A stretch of DNA of 64,000 nt from Prorocentrum cordatum (GCA_963575745.1 CAUYUJ010020567.1:58501-122500); one strand, 5' to 3'. Positions 40,818 through 50,449 are shown, counted from the stretch's first letter. Notes: generated by a model not told the origin, from the sequence alone. A program made the numbers and translations.

Positions 40818-40975
40818 TTCACCAGCCTCGAACTTCTCCCTATCCCTAAGATGGGCGGGCAAAAAGCGAAGGCAATCTTAGGGATAGGCCCTCAGAAACT
40901 CAGGGAATCCTTGAGATCGGCATCGAGGTGAGGTGATATCAAACATAGGGATAAGAATATGTTTCAAACTGGTAA
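40818..40975 (+). mobile_element. TIR-C copy 3, 158 bp, diverged
   Basis: TTCACCAGCCTCGAACTTC left, CATAGGGATAAGAATATGTT then TCAAACTGGTAA right. 4-bp flanks TGAC on both sides (40814-40817 and 40976-40979). More mutated than copies 1 and 2. Confidence 0.72.
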
Positions 40976-41255
40976 TGACTGCAGTCTCCAAGCCCTCAAG
41001 TTCGAGTGCTCGAGGAGCCCGGAGCCCGAACTCCTGTCCATCCTCAGAGCCTCCCGCCGTGCCTCCTGGGCCCCGGAGCGCCTTCTCGCGCGGCTTCTTC
41101 GGCCCTATGAGAATAGGGAGCCCACAAAGGACGTAGGCGCCCAAATATTTGCATGAACACGGCCTCTTGACCCGCGAGATCGGCCGTGTGATACGAGCAT
41201 TCGCGCAATGCGAACTCTCGAAATCAGCGTGCATTCATGCACGTGTACATCCTTC
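40976..41255. other. No gene recognised
   Basis: Mixed DNA between TIR-C and the CAAGACGGCC island. No domain or repeat partner. Confidence 0.4.
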
Positions 41256-42064
41256 TTTCACTCCTGAAAGGCCCCCAAACGGGCCAAGAGGACCTCGAGT
41301 CCCCGAACGAGCGGTCCAGGACGCGGCGGCGGAGTGGGCCGAAAGCCACTCGATCCGCCGCCCTTTGTCGGCTTGCGGCAGTGGCGCACAGCATGCCAGG
41401 TTTCTCTGAATGGGTCTGGCCTGTCCTTAGACTTCGAATGGCCTTCGGTCCGTTGCGCCGACCAGACGGAAAGCCGCCGAAAACCCACTTGCGACTGGTT
41501 TCCCTTCAAATTTAGCCTCCGAGACGGCGTCGATGGCCGCCAAGACGGCCAACATGGCCCCAAGAAATCCGAAGATGGCCTGAAGGTGTTTCCAAAGGCC
41601 CCAGATGCTCCCAAGAGTGCCCAAGATAGCCTCCAGATGGTCCAAGAGGCCCGCATGACGGCCCAAGAGGCCTCCAAGAGGTATTCCAAGAAGGTCCGAA
41701 GAGGACAAACTCATACATTGCGTTATTATATATATATATACAGAGATTCATGAAACTGGCTTTTTCTCATTCTCGGTTTTCCGACGGCCCCCAGAGGCCA
41801 TCAATACGGCCCACAACGCGCCCAAGAGGCCTCCGATGTTGTTCCCTGGCCTCCCAGGAGGCCCCCAAGACGGCCCAAAAGAGGACCCCAAGACCTCCAA
41901 GACGCGCAAGATGGCCTCCAAGACGGCCCTGCAGCGCCCCAGCAAGCCCCCGAGACAGCTGAAAACAGCTGCTCACAGAGTCCCCTGAGACTGCTTCTGA
42001 CGGCGTCAGGCCGGCAAAACGCCTCCCAGGGAGCCTCCACAAGGCCCGCCCAGGGCCCAGGGCC
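41256..42064. repeat. CAAGANGGCC island (degenerate short-word repeat)
   Basis: Over ~800 bp, words such as GGCCCCAAGAAATCC, GCCTCCAAGACGGCCC and CCCAAGAGGCCTCC recur every 12-30 bp with no strict period, most densely at 41515-42000. The minus strand reads as LGGLLGRLGG-like frames, which I treat as compositional. A short ATATATATATA run lies at 41730-41741. TIR-B copy 2 follows 60 bp downstream. Confidence 0.6.
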
Positions 42065-42124
42065 CCAGCCCACGTGCGTCTGGTTCGGCGGAATGGCCGA
42101 CTCCGCGTTGGCCGCTGTCGAACT

Positions 42125-42285
42125 TGAAGGGGCCCCAGGACACACAAATAAATACATGCAAATAAAACGTTTCTCCATATTTTCCTATATTTTCTGGGTT
42201 TCTGTCTTCCCCCCACCTCCCGTATTTTCTTGTATTTTCTGGGGGATCGACGATTAATTGTGTCTGTGTGATTTTTCCCTCCTGA
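42125..42285 (+). mobile_element. TIR-B copy 2, 161 bp, perfect 5-bp TSD
   Basis: TGAAGGGGCCCCAGGACACA left, TTTTTCCCTCCTGA right, subterminal ACACACAAATAAAT and ATTAATTGTGTCTGTGTG inverted. Flanked exactly by GAACT (42120-42124 and 42286-42290). Confidence 0.88.
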
Positions 42286-43296
42286 GAACTAGGCCAGCCA
42301 ACTCGGAGATGCGCCTTCAGAGGCATACATCCAGGCGCTGGAGGACAGCGCCCGCTCGGGGGTGCATGCGACAAAGTCTGGCGAGGACGCCACTGTGCGA
42401 CAATCGCCAGATCGCGAAGGGCCCAATGCTGAGGCAGCACGGCTCCGAATGCTGGGCGGGGTCGCCCTGAGGCCGCCCCCCCCCCCCCCCCCTGGACGAC
42501 CCTCCGAACATCACTCCGGCTAGGCCTGGGCATTCTTCAGAAGCTAGAAAACAGAACCGTACCTAGCCGCGATGTCTGAGCACCACCCCAACTAGGTCCG
42601 GGTGTGCTTCCTGGGTTCCAGCCCATACCCGTACCTAGCTCAAGTGGCGAACAGGCCAGGAACGCTTTCGAGCACATCGCAGGCCCCCGAGGGCCATCCC
42701 CGGCGCGGCCGCTGCAGCCCCCCAGGGGGCGCGGCATTGCAACGTCGCTCGTCAGGGCAGTCCCCGACGCATTGGCTGCCAGGATAGACAGCGAGGCCAC
42801 GTCGCTTTGACAGGTGCCACCACCCGCATGCGGTTTGGAGCCGCGCGCGCACCACGACACCCCGAAGCGCCCCCGATCAGAAATCGACGCCTCCCGCCGC
42901 AATCCGGCAGCCAACCACTGAGCGCGCCGCTGCATCTTGACGCGCGGATGCTGCCCTGGAGGGCGCGCGACAGGCTGGTCGGGCACGACGGCAAGCGCCC
43001 GCTCCCGCGGGCGGCCGATCCCGCCCTGACCGACCAATGGTAAGGGTATGCTTCGGGCCAATGAAGGCCCCCAGGAAGCTCCCAGGAGGCCCCAGAAGTG
43101 CCCCAAGGTCCCCAGGAGGCCTCCTCCTCTTTCTGTCCGTCCTCTCCTCCTCGTCTTTTTTCTCCCCCGCGTGTTCCCCGAAGGGACTCCGCAACGGCTC
43201 GGGGAGCCCACAGTCAGGTGTCGTGGCCGAGCGCTGGCCGCAGCGTTCGGCCACATGGGCACTTCCAGACGGCAAAAGGCGGCCGCGGTTCGCCGT
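42286..43296. other. 1 kb with no recognised gene
   Basis: GC-rich. Frames of 130-240 codons overlap on both strands without domains. A C run at 42477-42492 lies in the middle. No repeat partner was found. Confidence 0.35.
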
Positions 43297-43454
43297 TTAC
43301 CAGCCTCGAACGTATCCCTATCCCTAAGATTGACACGCCAAAAGGCGATGACAATCTTAGGGATTCGCCCTCATAAAATAAGGGAATCCCTAAGATTGGC
43401 ATCGTGATGAGGAGGTGCCCAGCTTAGGGATAGGGATATGTTCCAGGCTGGTAA
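43297..43454 (+). mobile_element. TIR-C copy 2, 158 bp, perfect 5-bp TSD
   Basis: TTACCAGCCTCGAACGTATC left, GGATATGTTCCAGGCTGGTA right. The ~32-bp TIRs match at about 30 positions. Exact direct repeat GCCGT (43292-43296 and 43455-43459). It is ~96% identical by eye to copy 1, 36 kb away, and the same length, which suggests recent movement. Confidence 0.92.
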
Positions 43455-43595
43455 GCCGTAGGCATCTCTTGATGCCCGCCGCCCCCCGCGGCCTGCCACA
43501 ATGGTGCACGGCGTGCCAAACCTCTGAGAGGGGCCTCGGCGGATCGGGCCGGCCACGCGGACGCCGCGCCCAAGCACGGGAGTACCCGCCTCCAG

Positions 43596-43738
43596 GAAGG
43601 TCGAGATGGCCAAAGAGGGCCTCCAAGATGCCCCGGGAGATGGGCCTCCAGGAAGGTCGAGATGGCCAAAGAGGGCCTCCAGGAAGGTCGAGATGGCCAA
43701 AGAGGGCCTCCAGGAAGGTCGAGACGGCTCAGATTGTC
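43596..43738 (+). repeat. 31-bp tandem repeat
   Basis: GGAAGGTCGAGATGGCCAAA plus GAGGGCCTCCA, present about 4 times. The first unit is separated from the next by a short GATGCCCCGGGAGATGG insert. It looks like a locally amplified piece of a CAAGACGGCC island. No spacers, so it is not a CRISPR. Confidence 0.85.
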
Positions 43739-44149
43739 ACGGGAGAACTCGAGGTGGCCCCGCCATGCCTCAAGACGAGGTGGGCGAAGGTCGACGGCCC
43801 CCTGGAGGCGTCAGAAGGCTCCCTGCTGTTCGGCGGCGGCGACAGGGCCGACTGGCCCAGGGGCGGGCATTACACGCATTCGCCCGGGAGCCTTTTCGAA
43901 GACATAGATCATCGGCGCGCCTGACTACATGTACTGCTCTCCCCTGGGCTATTCGCCCATGCCGCCGCCTCTGAGCTGTGGGAGTCACGTGGAGGATCCA
44001 GGAGGCTCCCTGCAGGCTCTGCCGACCCCTGGGCACGCCGGCGTGCGCGCGGGCGGCCGTGAGCAGAACCCTCTCTGCTTCCTCCTCCCTGGGAGGCCCG
44101 CGGGAGCTCTCCGAGGAGGTGCGCGGAGGCTGCGAGGGCCGTCGTCAAG
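43739..44149. other. No gene recognised
   Basis: GC-rich unique sequence with no domain or repeat partner. Confidence 0.4.
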
Positions 44150-44157
44150 CGCTTGCT

Positions 44158-44402
44158 TCAAGTCGGACCTGTCCCCCTACAGGGGGGCTTTCGACGAAAA
44201 TAAAAAATACCCCCCAAAATACTAAAAGATGATCCCCAAACAGTCTGGGGACTATGTTTTGAGTATCTTTTCGCCTTCTGGGGGTACTTTTGGGGCAATC
44301 TTTATTTTTCGTCGAGCCCTTGCTCCCTTTTGGGGTAATCTTTTTGGGGTAATCTTTATTTTTCGTCGAAGGTCCCCCTGTAGGGGGACAGGCCCGACTT
44401 AG
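44158..44402 (+). mobile_element. TIR-A copy 5, 245 bp, TSD 7/8, internally expanded
   Basis: TCAAGTCGGACCTGTCCCCC left and GGGGGACAGGCCCGACTTAG right. Flanks CGCTTGCT (44150-44157) and CGCCTGCT (44403-44410) differ at one base. TTTTGGGGTAATCTTT and ATTTTTCGTCGA occur twice in the right part, so an internal tandem duplication explains the extra length. Confidence 0.88.
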
Positions 44403-44483
44403 CGCCTGCTGCCCCTATGAGCCCATGAGCTGTGCGCCGCCGCGGGTTCGCAGACCTCCTGCCCCCGAATGCATGTGCGCACC

Positions 44484-44705
44484 CTCCTCCTCCTCCTCCT
44501 CCTCCTCCTCCTCCCCCTCTCCCTCCCCCTCCCCCTCCTCCTCCTCCTCCTCCTCCTCCTCCTCCTCCTCCTCCTGCTCCTGCTTGTATTCCTCCACCTT
44601 GCTCTTGCTCCTCCTCCTCGTCCTCCCTCTCCTCCCTCGTCGTCCTCCTCCTGCTCCTCCTCCTCCTCCTCCTGCTCCTCCTCCTCCTCCTGCCCTCCCT
44701 CCACC
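44484..44705 (-). repeat. (TCC)n microsatellite
   Basis: ~220 bp TCC with CTCCTGCTCC interruptions. Confidence 0.95.
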
Positions 44706-44921
44706 GTCCCGCCACGCGCGATTTGCGCAGCACGCAATGCACTGCACGCGCATGAGACGGACATCCGTAGGCAGGGCACGCAAAAGAAGCACGGGCACAC
44801 ACCGTCGGTGCGTGCGCCCAGCTTCGCAGGAGACGTGTGTGGACCGCTGCCGGCTTCCCCACAGTCAACTGCGCTACGTTGCCCGATGCACCGGCAAAAT
44901 CCTTCATGGCCCCGTGCCCTG

Positions 44922-45057
44922 CATGCCACCGCTCGGACGTCCATTTCCCGTGCATTTTGTTCGGTTTCGTGCGTATGTTTTGTTGTTGCTCGGTGGTCCA
45001 GGATGGTCCTCGATGGTCCTCGCCGAGAAAGAATGCACACGTCCGAGCGATGCCAAG
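44922..45057 (+). mobile_element. TIR-F copy 3, ~136 bp
   Basis: GCATGCCACCGCTCGGACGT left, CGTCCGAGCGATGCCAAG right. Core TTCGGTTTCGTGCGTATG and CTCGATGGTCCTCGCCGA as in the other copies. Confidence 0.72.
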
Positions 45058-45135
45058 CCTGTGGTTCCTGAATCCCAGGGAGGCTCCCTGAGGCCCTGTG
45101 GACCGCTGACGGCCCGCGGCCGAAGGCGCAAACAA

Positions 45136-45303
45136 GGGCTGCCGACTTCGCGCTCCGCGCCGCGCGGAGCGCGAACAACTGCGCGCCCTCGCGCCGCCCC
45201 CCCAAAAGGGGGAGAGAGGAGGACGAGGAGCGCGAAGCGCGAGGGGGGGGAGAGGAAACGAGGAGCGCGAAGCGCGAAGACCATCGCGCCATCGTGGGAG
45301 CCC
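45136..45303 (+). repeat. TIR-G copy 3
   Basis: GGGCTGCCGACTTCGCGCTC left and GCGCCATCGTGGGAGCCC right, with hairpin CTCCGCGCCGCGCGGAG and GAGCGCGAAGCGCGA repeats. Confidence 0.7.
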
Positions 45304-45514
45304 TCGTGTGAGCGCATGGACAGGCCTGGTCCCCCCCCCGATCCCACGCTCGACGGCCAAGGTCCGGGGTGCCTCGAGACTCGGCGGCGAGCGCGCCGCG
45401 TGGGCCGCATCCCGCGAGGTGTCCGCGGCAGCGCTGCTGCGCCAGTCCTCAGGAGGCACGAGCACTTCGTAGAAAGAGAGGCACAAAAGAGGAACAAAAA
45501 CAAAGAAATGATGG

Positions 45515-45615
45515 GCTGGTGCAAATGCCAACCCACCCGTCCATCTGTGCAACCGGCCTGCCAGCATCCGTCACGCATGTACGAACCTCTGAATATGAAA
45601 TGGTGATGCCCGAGG
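45515..45615 (+). repeat. ~100-bp direct repeat, copy 1
   Basis: CTGGTGCAAATGCCAACCCA, CCAGCATCCGTCACGCATG and TACGAACCTCTGAATATG are repeated at 45805-45903 (CTGGTGCAAACGCC ... GAACCTCTGAGCAC). The two copies bracket a TIR-like segment at 45645-45780. Confidence 0.65.
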
Positions 45616-45644
45616 GGATGATGGACTCTGAGAATTCTCTTAAG

Positions 45645-45782
45645 GTGGAGGGCTCAGGGTGAAATCCACATGGACTTTTGTTCCTCGAAAATCAATCCGT
45701 CTTGTGATTCATCTTTTGATATTTCAAGCCTCCGAAACACATCGAAACGGCAGTTCAGATTTCACCTTTTGCCCTCCACCCA
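45645..45782. repeat. Possible TIR element between direct repeats
   Basis: TGGAGGGCTCAGGGTGAAAT at the left pairs with ATTTCACCTTTTGCCCTCCA at the right. Single copy in the window. The flanking ~100-bp direct repeats could be a large duplication made with it. Confidence 0.5.
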
Positions 45783-45934
45783 AAGACAATGCTCGGGGAC
45801 TGGTGCAAACGCCAACCCACCCATCCATCTATTCCACCTGCCTGCCAGCATCCGTCACGCATGTACGAACGAACCTCTGAGCACGATATGATGATGTCCG
45901 AGGGCGCGCGAGTCTCGTGAGTGTATCTGCAACG

Positions 45935-46321
45935 ATGGACTCGCCCCATTTCGTGGTAAGCACCAAGCCGGGCGCGCCTGGCCAGTGGACGGCTCTTGAT
46001 CCAACTCTGGCGTTGGACAGTGATTTGCTGCCCGTGCGTACGGTGATAGCGAGAGCGGCCGAAGCATTCACCAATCGCTTGTTGAAGCAGGTAAGGTGCT
46101 GTCGAAAGGAAGCATCAACAACAACTACTGCAACAATACAAAACAAGGGTGAGACACTTACGGATGAGTTGATGGTAAACCCGCGAACGACAACCCAGAC
46201 CGAACGTCCATGCCATGTCTACCAGGCTGCCTGCGAGCATCACGCAACGCTTGCTATAGAATATGCTCTTACAATTGCGCGAGTAGCTGGTACCCGATCC
46301 CAGGACATGACGCCAGCTTGA
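45935..46321 (+). CDS. Possible coding segment, unrecognised
   Basis: From an ATG at 45935 the frame reads MDSPHFVVSTKPGAPGQW, TALDPTLALDSDLLPVRT and VIARAAEAFTNRLLKQ up to 46089, where CAG meets GTAAGG, a good 5' splice-site match. Beyond it, the same frame is poorer (CCRKEASTTTTATIQNK). It then becomes protein-like again (CHVYQAACEHHATLAIEYAL, TIARVAGTRSQDM) before a TGA at 46319-46321. This could be two exons with a short intron, or a decayed gene. I do not recognise the family. The composition is less GC-rich than the flanks. Support is only residue pattern and one splice-like site, so confidence is low. Confidence 0.3.
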   Translation: MDSPHFVVSTKPGAPGQWTALDPTLALDSDLLPVRTVIARAAEAFTNRLLKQVRCCRKEASTTTTATIQNKGETLTDELMVNPRTTTQTERPCHVYQAACEHHATLAIEYALTIARVAGTRSQDMTPA

Positions 46322-47185
46322 CGAATCGGACACAAGCACTGCCTGTTAACAGTGTGGTTCAATCAAATCTCGCACCGTGAATGATATCCCCGCCTCGTTG
46401 TTACTAAGGACTGCGTACTTGACTAAAGCTGCTGACTCATAAACGGACTGCGATGCATCGCCGTATTGCATCGACTTGCGAGCCAGAGAGTTCGGACCCG
46501 AAACGCCTGCTGAAAGTGTAAACTAATGCCACTCTGCTGCGCATGCTCGCGCTCACTGGGACCGCAGATTCCGCTACGGACCCGACACCTTCTCGGGATG
46601 CTCGTCGCTTCGTCTTGACGCGAAAAGAACGGTATGGAGCGGAGCGGAACGAAGAGTAGATAACGGTCTGGTGGAATGGAACAGAGTGGGTTGGAGCGGT
46701 CTGGTCTGGAGCGGGTGGGACGGAAGGGCGAGGAGGGACGCAGGGAGGCGAGAGGGGAGGGGGAGGGGCTCGAGCAAAACTCTCGGCCCAAATCTTCCCG
46801 AAACAGACAGTGCAGGGAGGGGGGCACCGCGTCCACTGATGCCACCAAGCCCACCGCCTCTGCCTCCTCCCCCTTCTTCCCCCTCGTGCCTCCGATCCCG
46901 TCATCTCTTTCGGTACGCCTCTGCCCCGCCCCCTTTTGTCGGGCCCAAAGAAGACGACCCCATAGATCTCCAAGAAGGCCACACGAGGCCTTCGACGCGG
47001 CCCCAAGAGGGCCGGCCTAAGACGGCCCAAGAACCCTTCGACACGGCCATCAAGCGCCCGAAGAGGCCTCCGAAGGCTTCAAACGGGCCAACATTGCCCT
47101 GAGACGGCTAAAAGTGTCTCAGGGGTGCCGAGATTTCGCCTAGCGCATCCCAGTGGCCGTCTGTGGGTTCCTCGTGCGCTGGGCG
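46322..47185. other. No gene recognised
   Basis: GGAGCGGAGCGGAACG/GGTCTGGTCTGGAGCGG words at 46630-46740 form a loose short repeat. A CAAGAAGGCC island lies at 46960-47110. No domain. Confidence 0.4.
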
Positions 47186-47189
47186 GCTG

Positions 47190-47390
47190 CGTATATTGCA
47201 CTACACAGTCTCCACCGCACACACACACACACAACTTCCACCATATAGCGTAAACCACATTCCTTACACCACGTAGCGTGCTCCACACAGCTTGCACCAC
47301 ACAACTTACGCCACATACATTGCACCGCGCCGCTTGAACCACGTAGCTTGCACAACGCTGACTGCACAACATAAGTCTGCCCTTTCAACA
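47190..47390 (+). repeat. Degenerate ~18/36-bp tandem repeat
   Basis: CACCACGTAGCGTGCTCC, CACACAGCTTGCACCACAC and CACGTAGCTTGCACAACG-like units. The same family reappears at 47915-48105, with ~500 bp of different sequence between. Confidence 0.65.
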
Positions 47391-47498
47391 AATACTATAT
47401 TCCACCACCCTGCCGCGCCTTCTTGACTTACCGGGTCCCCTTGGGACGCTGCAAAATACAAATAATTATTTCTCATCTCTAGTTTCCCGTATGCAATC

Positions 47499-47896
47499 CT
47501 ACCATCCCTGGCAAGCCAAATACTGACACCTCTTCATCCGTGTCACATAAGACAACCGTGCACTCGGACTCAGAAGATCATGTTCCAATAGCACCTGTGC
47601 AATAAATCTACAGACCCACACGCCTAAACGCATGTCGAAATCATACCAGACACATTCGTGATGCAAGCGCTGGCCTCTGACACGCGCTGGGCAATTCCAA
47701 TCGGCTAACTCCAGAGCGGCCGCATCCGTTGTGCCAAACCAGTTAGCCGCTCTTCGTTCGAGCTTGCGCGCGCCAGCGCGGACGCAGAGACGCACGAGCC
47801 TGTGCCAAGCAGTCCCAGCAATCGCGGCGTCATAGGCGTTGCAAAACAACGTTCGGATGGAGGGTGGGACGTTTGCGCCAGCGATGGAGTAAACGA
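47499..47896 (-). CDS. Possible coding segment, unrecognised
   Basis: The minus frame from 47896 reads VEVVYSIAGANVPPSIRTLF, CNAYDAAIAGTAWHRLVRL, ARKLERRAANWFGTTDAAAL, ECVWYDFDMRLGVWVCRFIA and VLLEHDLLSPSARLSYVTR. It stops after KRCQYLACQGW at 47499. Its hydrophobic/charged alternation and 130 codons without low complexity set it apart from other frames here. A TAA sits just upstream of 47896, so it would need an upstream exon or be a fragment. The flanking arrays are halves of one tandem repeat, so the segment may be an insertion. I know no family for it. Confidence 0.33.
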
Positions 47897-47914
47897 CTTC
47901 GACTTATTCAAATT

Positions 47915-48105
47915 AATTTGCACCGCGTAGCTCACTCAATACAGTTTGCCCCACTCAGCTTACACCATACACGCACACATACAAACCTATGTTCCAACAT
48001 GGGAATCTACAACACGTATGACATTTATACTGCACCGCATAGCTCACACCACACATGTTGCACCACGTAACATGCAACACATAGCTCGCATGACGAAGCG
48101 TAAAC
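47915..48105 (+). repeat. Degenerate ~18/36-bp tandem repeat, second block
   Basis: TTTGCACCGCGTAGCTCACT, CACCGCATAGCTCACACCAC and CACCACGTAACATGCAACAC units match the block at 47190-47390. Confidence 0.6.
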
Positions 48106-48437
48106 CTCCAGAGTGCACGCATTGTGTTCGGAGTAGACGCTGGCAAACATCCAATTTGGCAGGTCCAACAGAAGTCAACGCCGGTTGGCAGGGTGACCTG
48201 ATCCTATGCACGCGCCGTCAGTCGAAGCTTGCCTCTGCAACCGAGAAGACGGATTCGCTGTAAAACACGTCCGAGACGGCATCCGAAGACGTGAGAAGTG
48301 GTGAGCACGTGCCTTCGCAGGCACCCCTGCCTCAGCGTGATCAGATTATGCTAGTGATCCTCAAATTGCAAGCCCAGACTGCCCTAGATGCTTGACATAG
48401 ATATTCAGATACCCATCAAATGCAAGAAGGAGGTAGA
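48106..48437. other. No gene recognised
   Basis: Unique, lower-GC DNA. No domain, RNA gene or repeat partner. Confidence 0.4.
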
Positions 48438-48598
48438 ACCATGAAAGAGGAAAGCGTTATTGGGTTTCGGCCCGCCTCCTGAAGAGGAGGGAAGAGGGAA
48501 AACCACTCGACCCTTGAGGTAGGAAGGCGGCTAAAGTAGATTGGGAACCGGAAATCCAAAAATACCGACTTACCTGCTTTCAACGACCGATGGGTACC
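48438..48598 (+). repeat. REP-M copy 2
   Basis: GGAAAGCGTTATTGGG, GCCCGCCTCCTGAAGAGGAG, CACTCGACCCTTGAGGTAGG, GGGAACCGGAAATCC and CAACGACCGATGGG in REP-M order. Confidence 0.68.
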
Positions 48599-48848
48599 CC
48601 GTCCTGAGTGCACCCATGGGCCACTTTCATTTGTACCTTCTCGGACCTGAACCACTCCGGCTATTCCTCATGCGCGCCCTGAGCTTGAAACGCGGAGACT
48701 CCCTTCCCTTTTGCCTTCTCCCACCCCCCTGTGATATGATGCTGCTGTCGCACATCTCATGCCATTTTGGGAGGTATCCCCGCCATGATATCTACCCCCA
48801 TCTTGTACGGGAACGGCGCCCATGCGCCGTACCGTGTTTTGGATGACC

Positions 48849-49070
48849 CAAAAGGGGGTCCAACTGAAAGGGGGTGGTGCAATAGATTTGGGACAATTGT
48901 ATGCGCAAGCGAATTGCATTCCATTGTGTTGCAAGTAATGTATTGCACGATCAAATCCAGAACTACATTTGCGCCCCGGAATGTATCGCACGCCCAAAAT
49001 GTAATGCAACCTCACAAATCTATTGCACCAAATCTATTGCACCACCCCCTTGTCGCTGGACCCCCTTTTG
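48849..49070. mobile_element. Single-copy TIR element, 222 bp, ~43-bp TIRs
   Basis: CAAAAGGGGGTCCA, AGGGGGTGGTGCAATAG and ATTTGG at the left match the reverse complement of the right end with ~5 mismatches confined to a 6-base stretch. The middle carries CATTCCATTGTGTTGC and ATGTATTGCACG / ATGTATCGCACG words, partly inverted. Low-GC, non-coding, no clear TSD (GGATGACC vs CGTCAACC). Confidence 0.8.
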
Positions 49071-49288
49071 CGTCAACCCGACGTGCGTAAGCTCCTTTTC
49101 ACGCCCCGCCCCCAAGGCAGTACGATGCATAGCTATTCGGCCATGGGGTTCGCAGGAGCAATCACCTGAGCATCGTTTCACCGATCCCCATCCCTAGCGG
49201 CGTGGCCTGGACCCCACTGGCCGATTTGCACCCCTGGATGGAGATATACGCCGTCCCCTTCGGGCTTCGAGGGGTGCATCTTCCCCCT
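49071..49288. other. No gene recognised
   Basis: Short spacer before the TCC array. CCGATCCCCATCCCTA near 49185 resembles the GATGGGGATGGGGATGG word at 49515-49533 in reverse, so the two bracket the array. Confidence 0.4.
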
Positions 49289-49515
49289 CCTCCTCCTCCT
49301 TCTCCTCCTCCTCCTCCTCCTCCCCGTCCACCTCCTCCTCCTCCTCATCCTCCTCCTCCTCCTCTTCCTCCGCCTCCCCTTCCTCCTCATCCTCCTCCTC
49401 CTCCTGTTCCTCGTCCTCCTGCTCCTCCACATCCTCCTCCGCTTCCTCCTCCTCCTCCTCCTCGTCCTCCTCCTCCTCCTCATCCTTCTCCTCCTCCTCC
49501 TCCTTCTCCTCATCT
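49288..49515 (-). repeat. (TCC)n microsatellite
   Basis: ~230 bp TCC/TCATCC/TTCTCC. Confidence 0.95.
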
Positions 49516-49736
49516 GATGGGGATGGGGATGGGGATCGGTTAAACGATACCGAGCACCGTACTGTTCACGGGCCGCGGACTGACGACGCCACGGCAGACG
49601 CCCACGCGCCGCCGCGACCCTGCCGCACGGCGCACCCCAGCCGCCCGCGGACCCCCTCGGACGCCCCCCTCGGGGAAACCCACAAAGGTACCGAAGCCGC
49701 TACGGCAGGCTCGCGTCGTGACGAAACCGGCGCTGT

Positions 49737-49899
49737 TGAAGGGGCCCCAGGACACACAGACAAATACACACCATAAAAGGATCCCCCATGATTTCCCATA
49801 TCTTCTGGGTTTTCGTCTCCCCCCACCACTTCCCATATTTCCCCATATCTTCCTGGGACTCGACGATCAATTGTGTCTGTGTGTTTGTTCTCCTTCTGA
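49737..49899 (+). mobile_element. TIR-B copy 3, 163 bp, TSD 4/5
   Basis: TGAAGGGGCCCCAGGACACA left and TGTTCTCCTTCTGA right. Subterminal ACACACAGACAAATAC and AATTGTGTCTGTGTGT are inverted over ~12 bp. Flanks GCTGT (49732-49736) and GTTGT (49900-49904). Confidence 0.85.
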
Positions 49900-50049
49900 G
49901 TTGTTTTCTGACACCGCGCGGATCGTTCAACCTCGAACGATCGGCGGTGTTCCGATCACCCGATGGCTCCATGTAGGCCGATTCTGGGCCACTGGCGGCG
50001 ATCAGCCTGGAACGCCCGCGGCGGGGTCGCCGCCGGTCAACGCGACGCG

Positions 50050-50190
50050 AACCTGCCGTACTCCCCGGACCTCTCCTGGGGTGCGTCCTGACCAGGATTT
50101 CGAGGTGAATCCAGCGGTAGCGACAGGGGCCTCCCAGGAGGTCCAAAAAGGGGCAAGCGGCCGACGGGTAGAGAGATGGGTACCTTGTCC
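50050..50190 (-). repeat. REP-N copy 3 (reverse)
   Basis: CTCTCCTGGGGTGCGTCCTG, ACCAGGATTTCGAGGTGAAT and GGGTAGAGAGATGGGTACC align with 17497-17680 and, in reverse, with 755-935. It stops next to TIR-A copy 6. Confidence 0.55.
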
Positions 50191-50200
50191 TGCTCTAGCC

Positions 50201-50339
50201 TTCAGTCGGGCGTGTCCCCTAAAAAGGGATTTTCGATGAAAAATTACAAATGCCCCAAAAATGGTCCAACAAATCGTCCCCTGACTATTTTTTTACTATT
50301 TTCGGAAGTTCCTCCTGTAGAGGGACAGGCCCGACTTAA
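50201..50339 (+). mobile_element. TIR-A copy 6, 139 bp, perfect 8-bp TSD
   Basis: TTCAGTCGGGCGTGTCCCC left, GGGACAGGCCCGACTTAA right. AAAAAGGGATTTTCGATGAA and GTTCCTCCTGTAGAGGG are subterminal. The exact 8-bp repeat CTCTAGCC flanks it (50193-50200 and 50340-50347). It is the shortest member. Confidence 0.92.
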
Positions 50340-50449
50340 CTCTAGCCCCTGGCCCACCCCGCGCCGCTCCTGCCCGCCAGAGGCGGGGGCCTCGGGCTGC
50401 GCGAGGCCCTCCGGGGCCGCCTCGGCGCCAGCAGCAGCGTGCTCCTCGG

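Noticed and set aside
43596-43738. 31-bp tandem repeat as a CRISPR array
   Set aside because: Units are directly adjacent with no unique spacers, and no cas-like gene is present. The setting is eukaryotic.
17908-50339. TIR-A as a piggyBac element because many ends read TTAA
   Set aside because: Two copies do not have TTAA at either end, and clear 8-bp direct repeats lie outside the TTAA in most copies. piggyBac would duplicate only TTAA.
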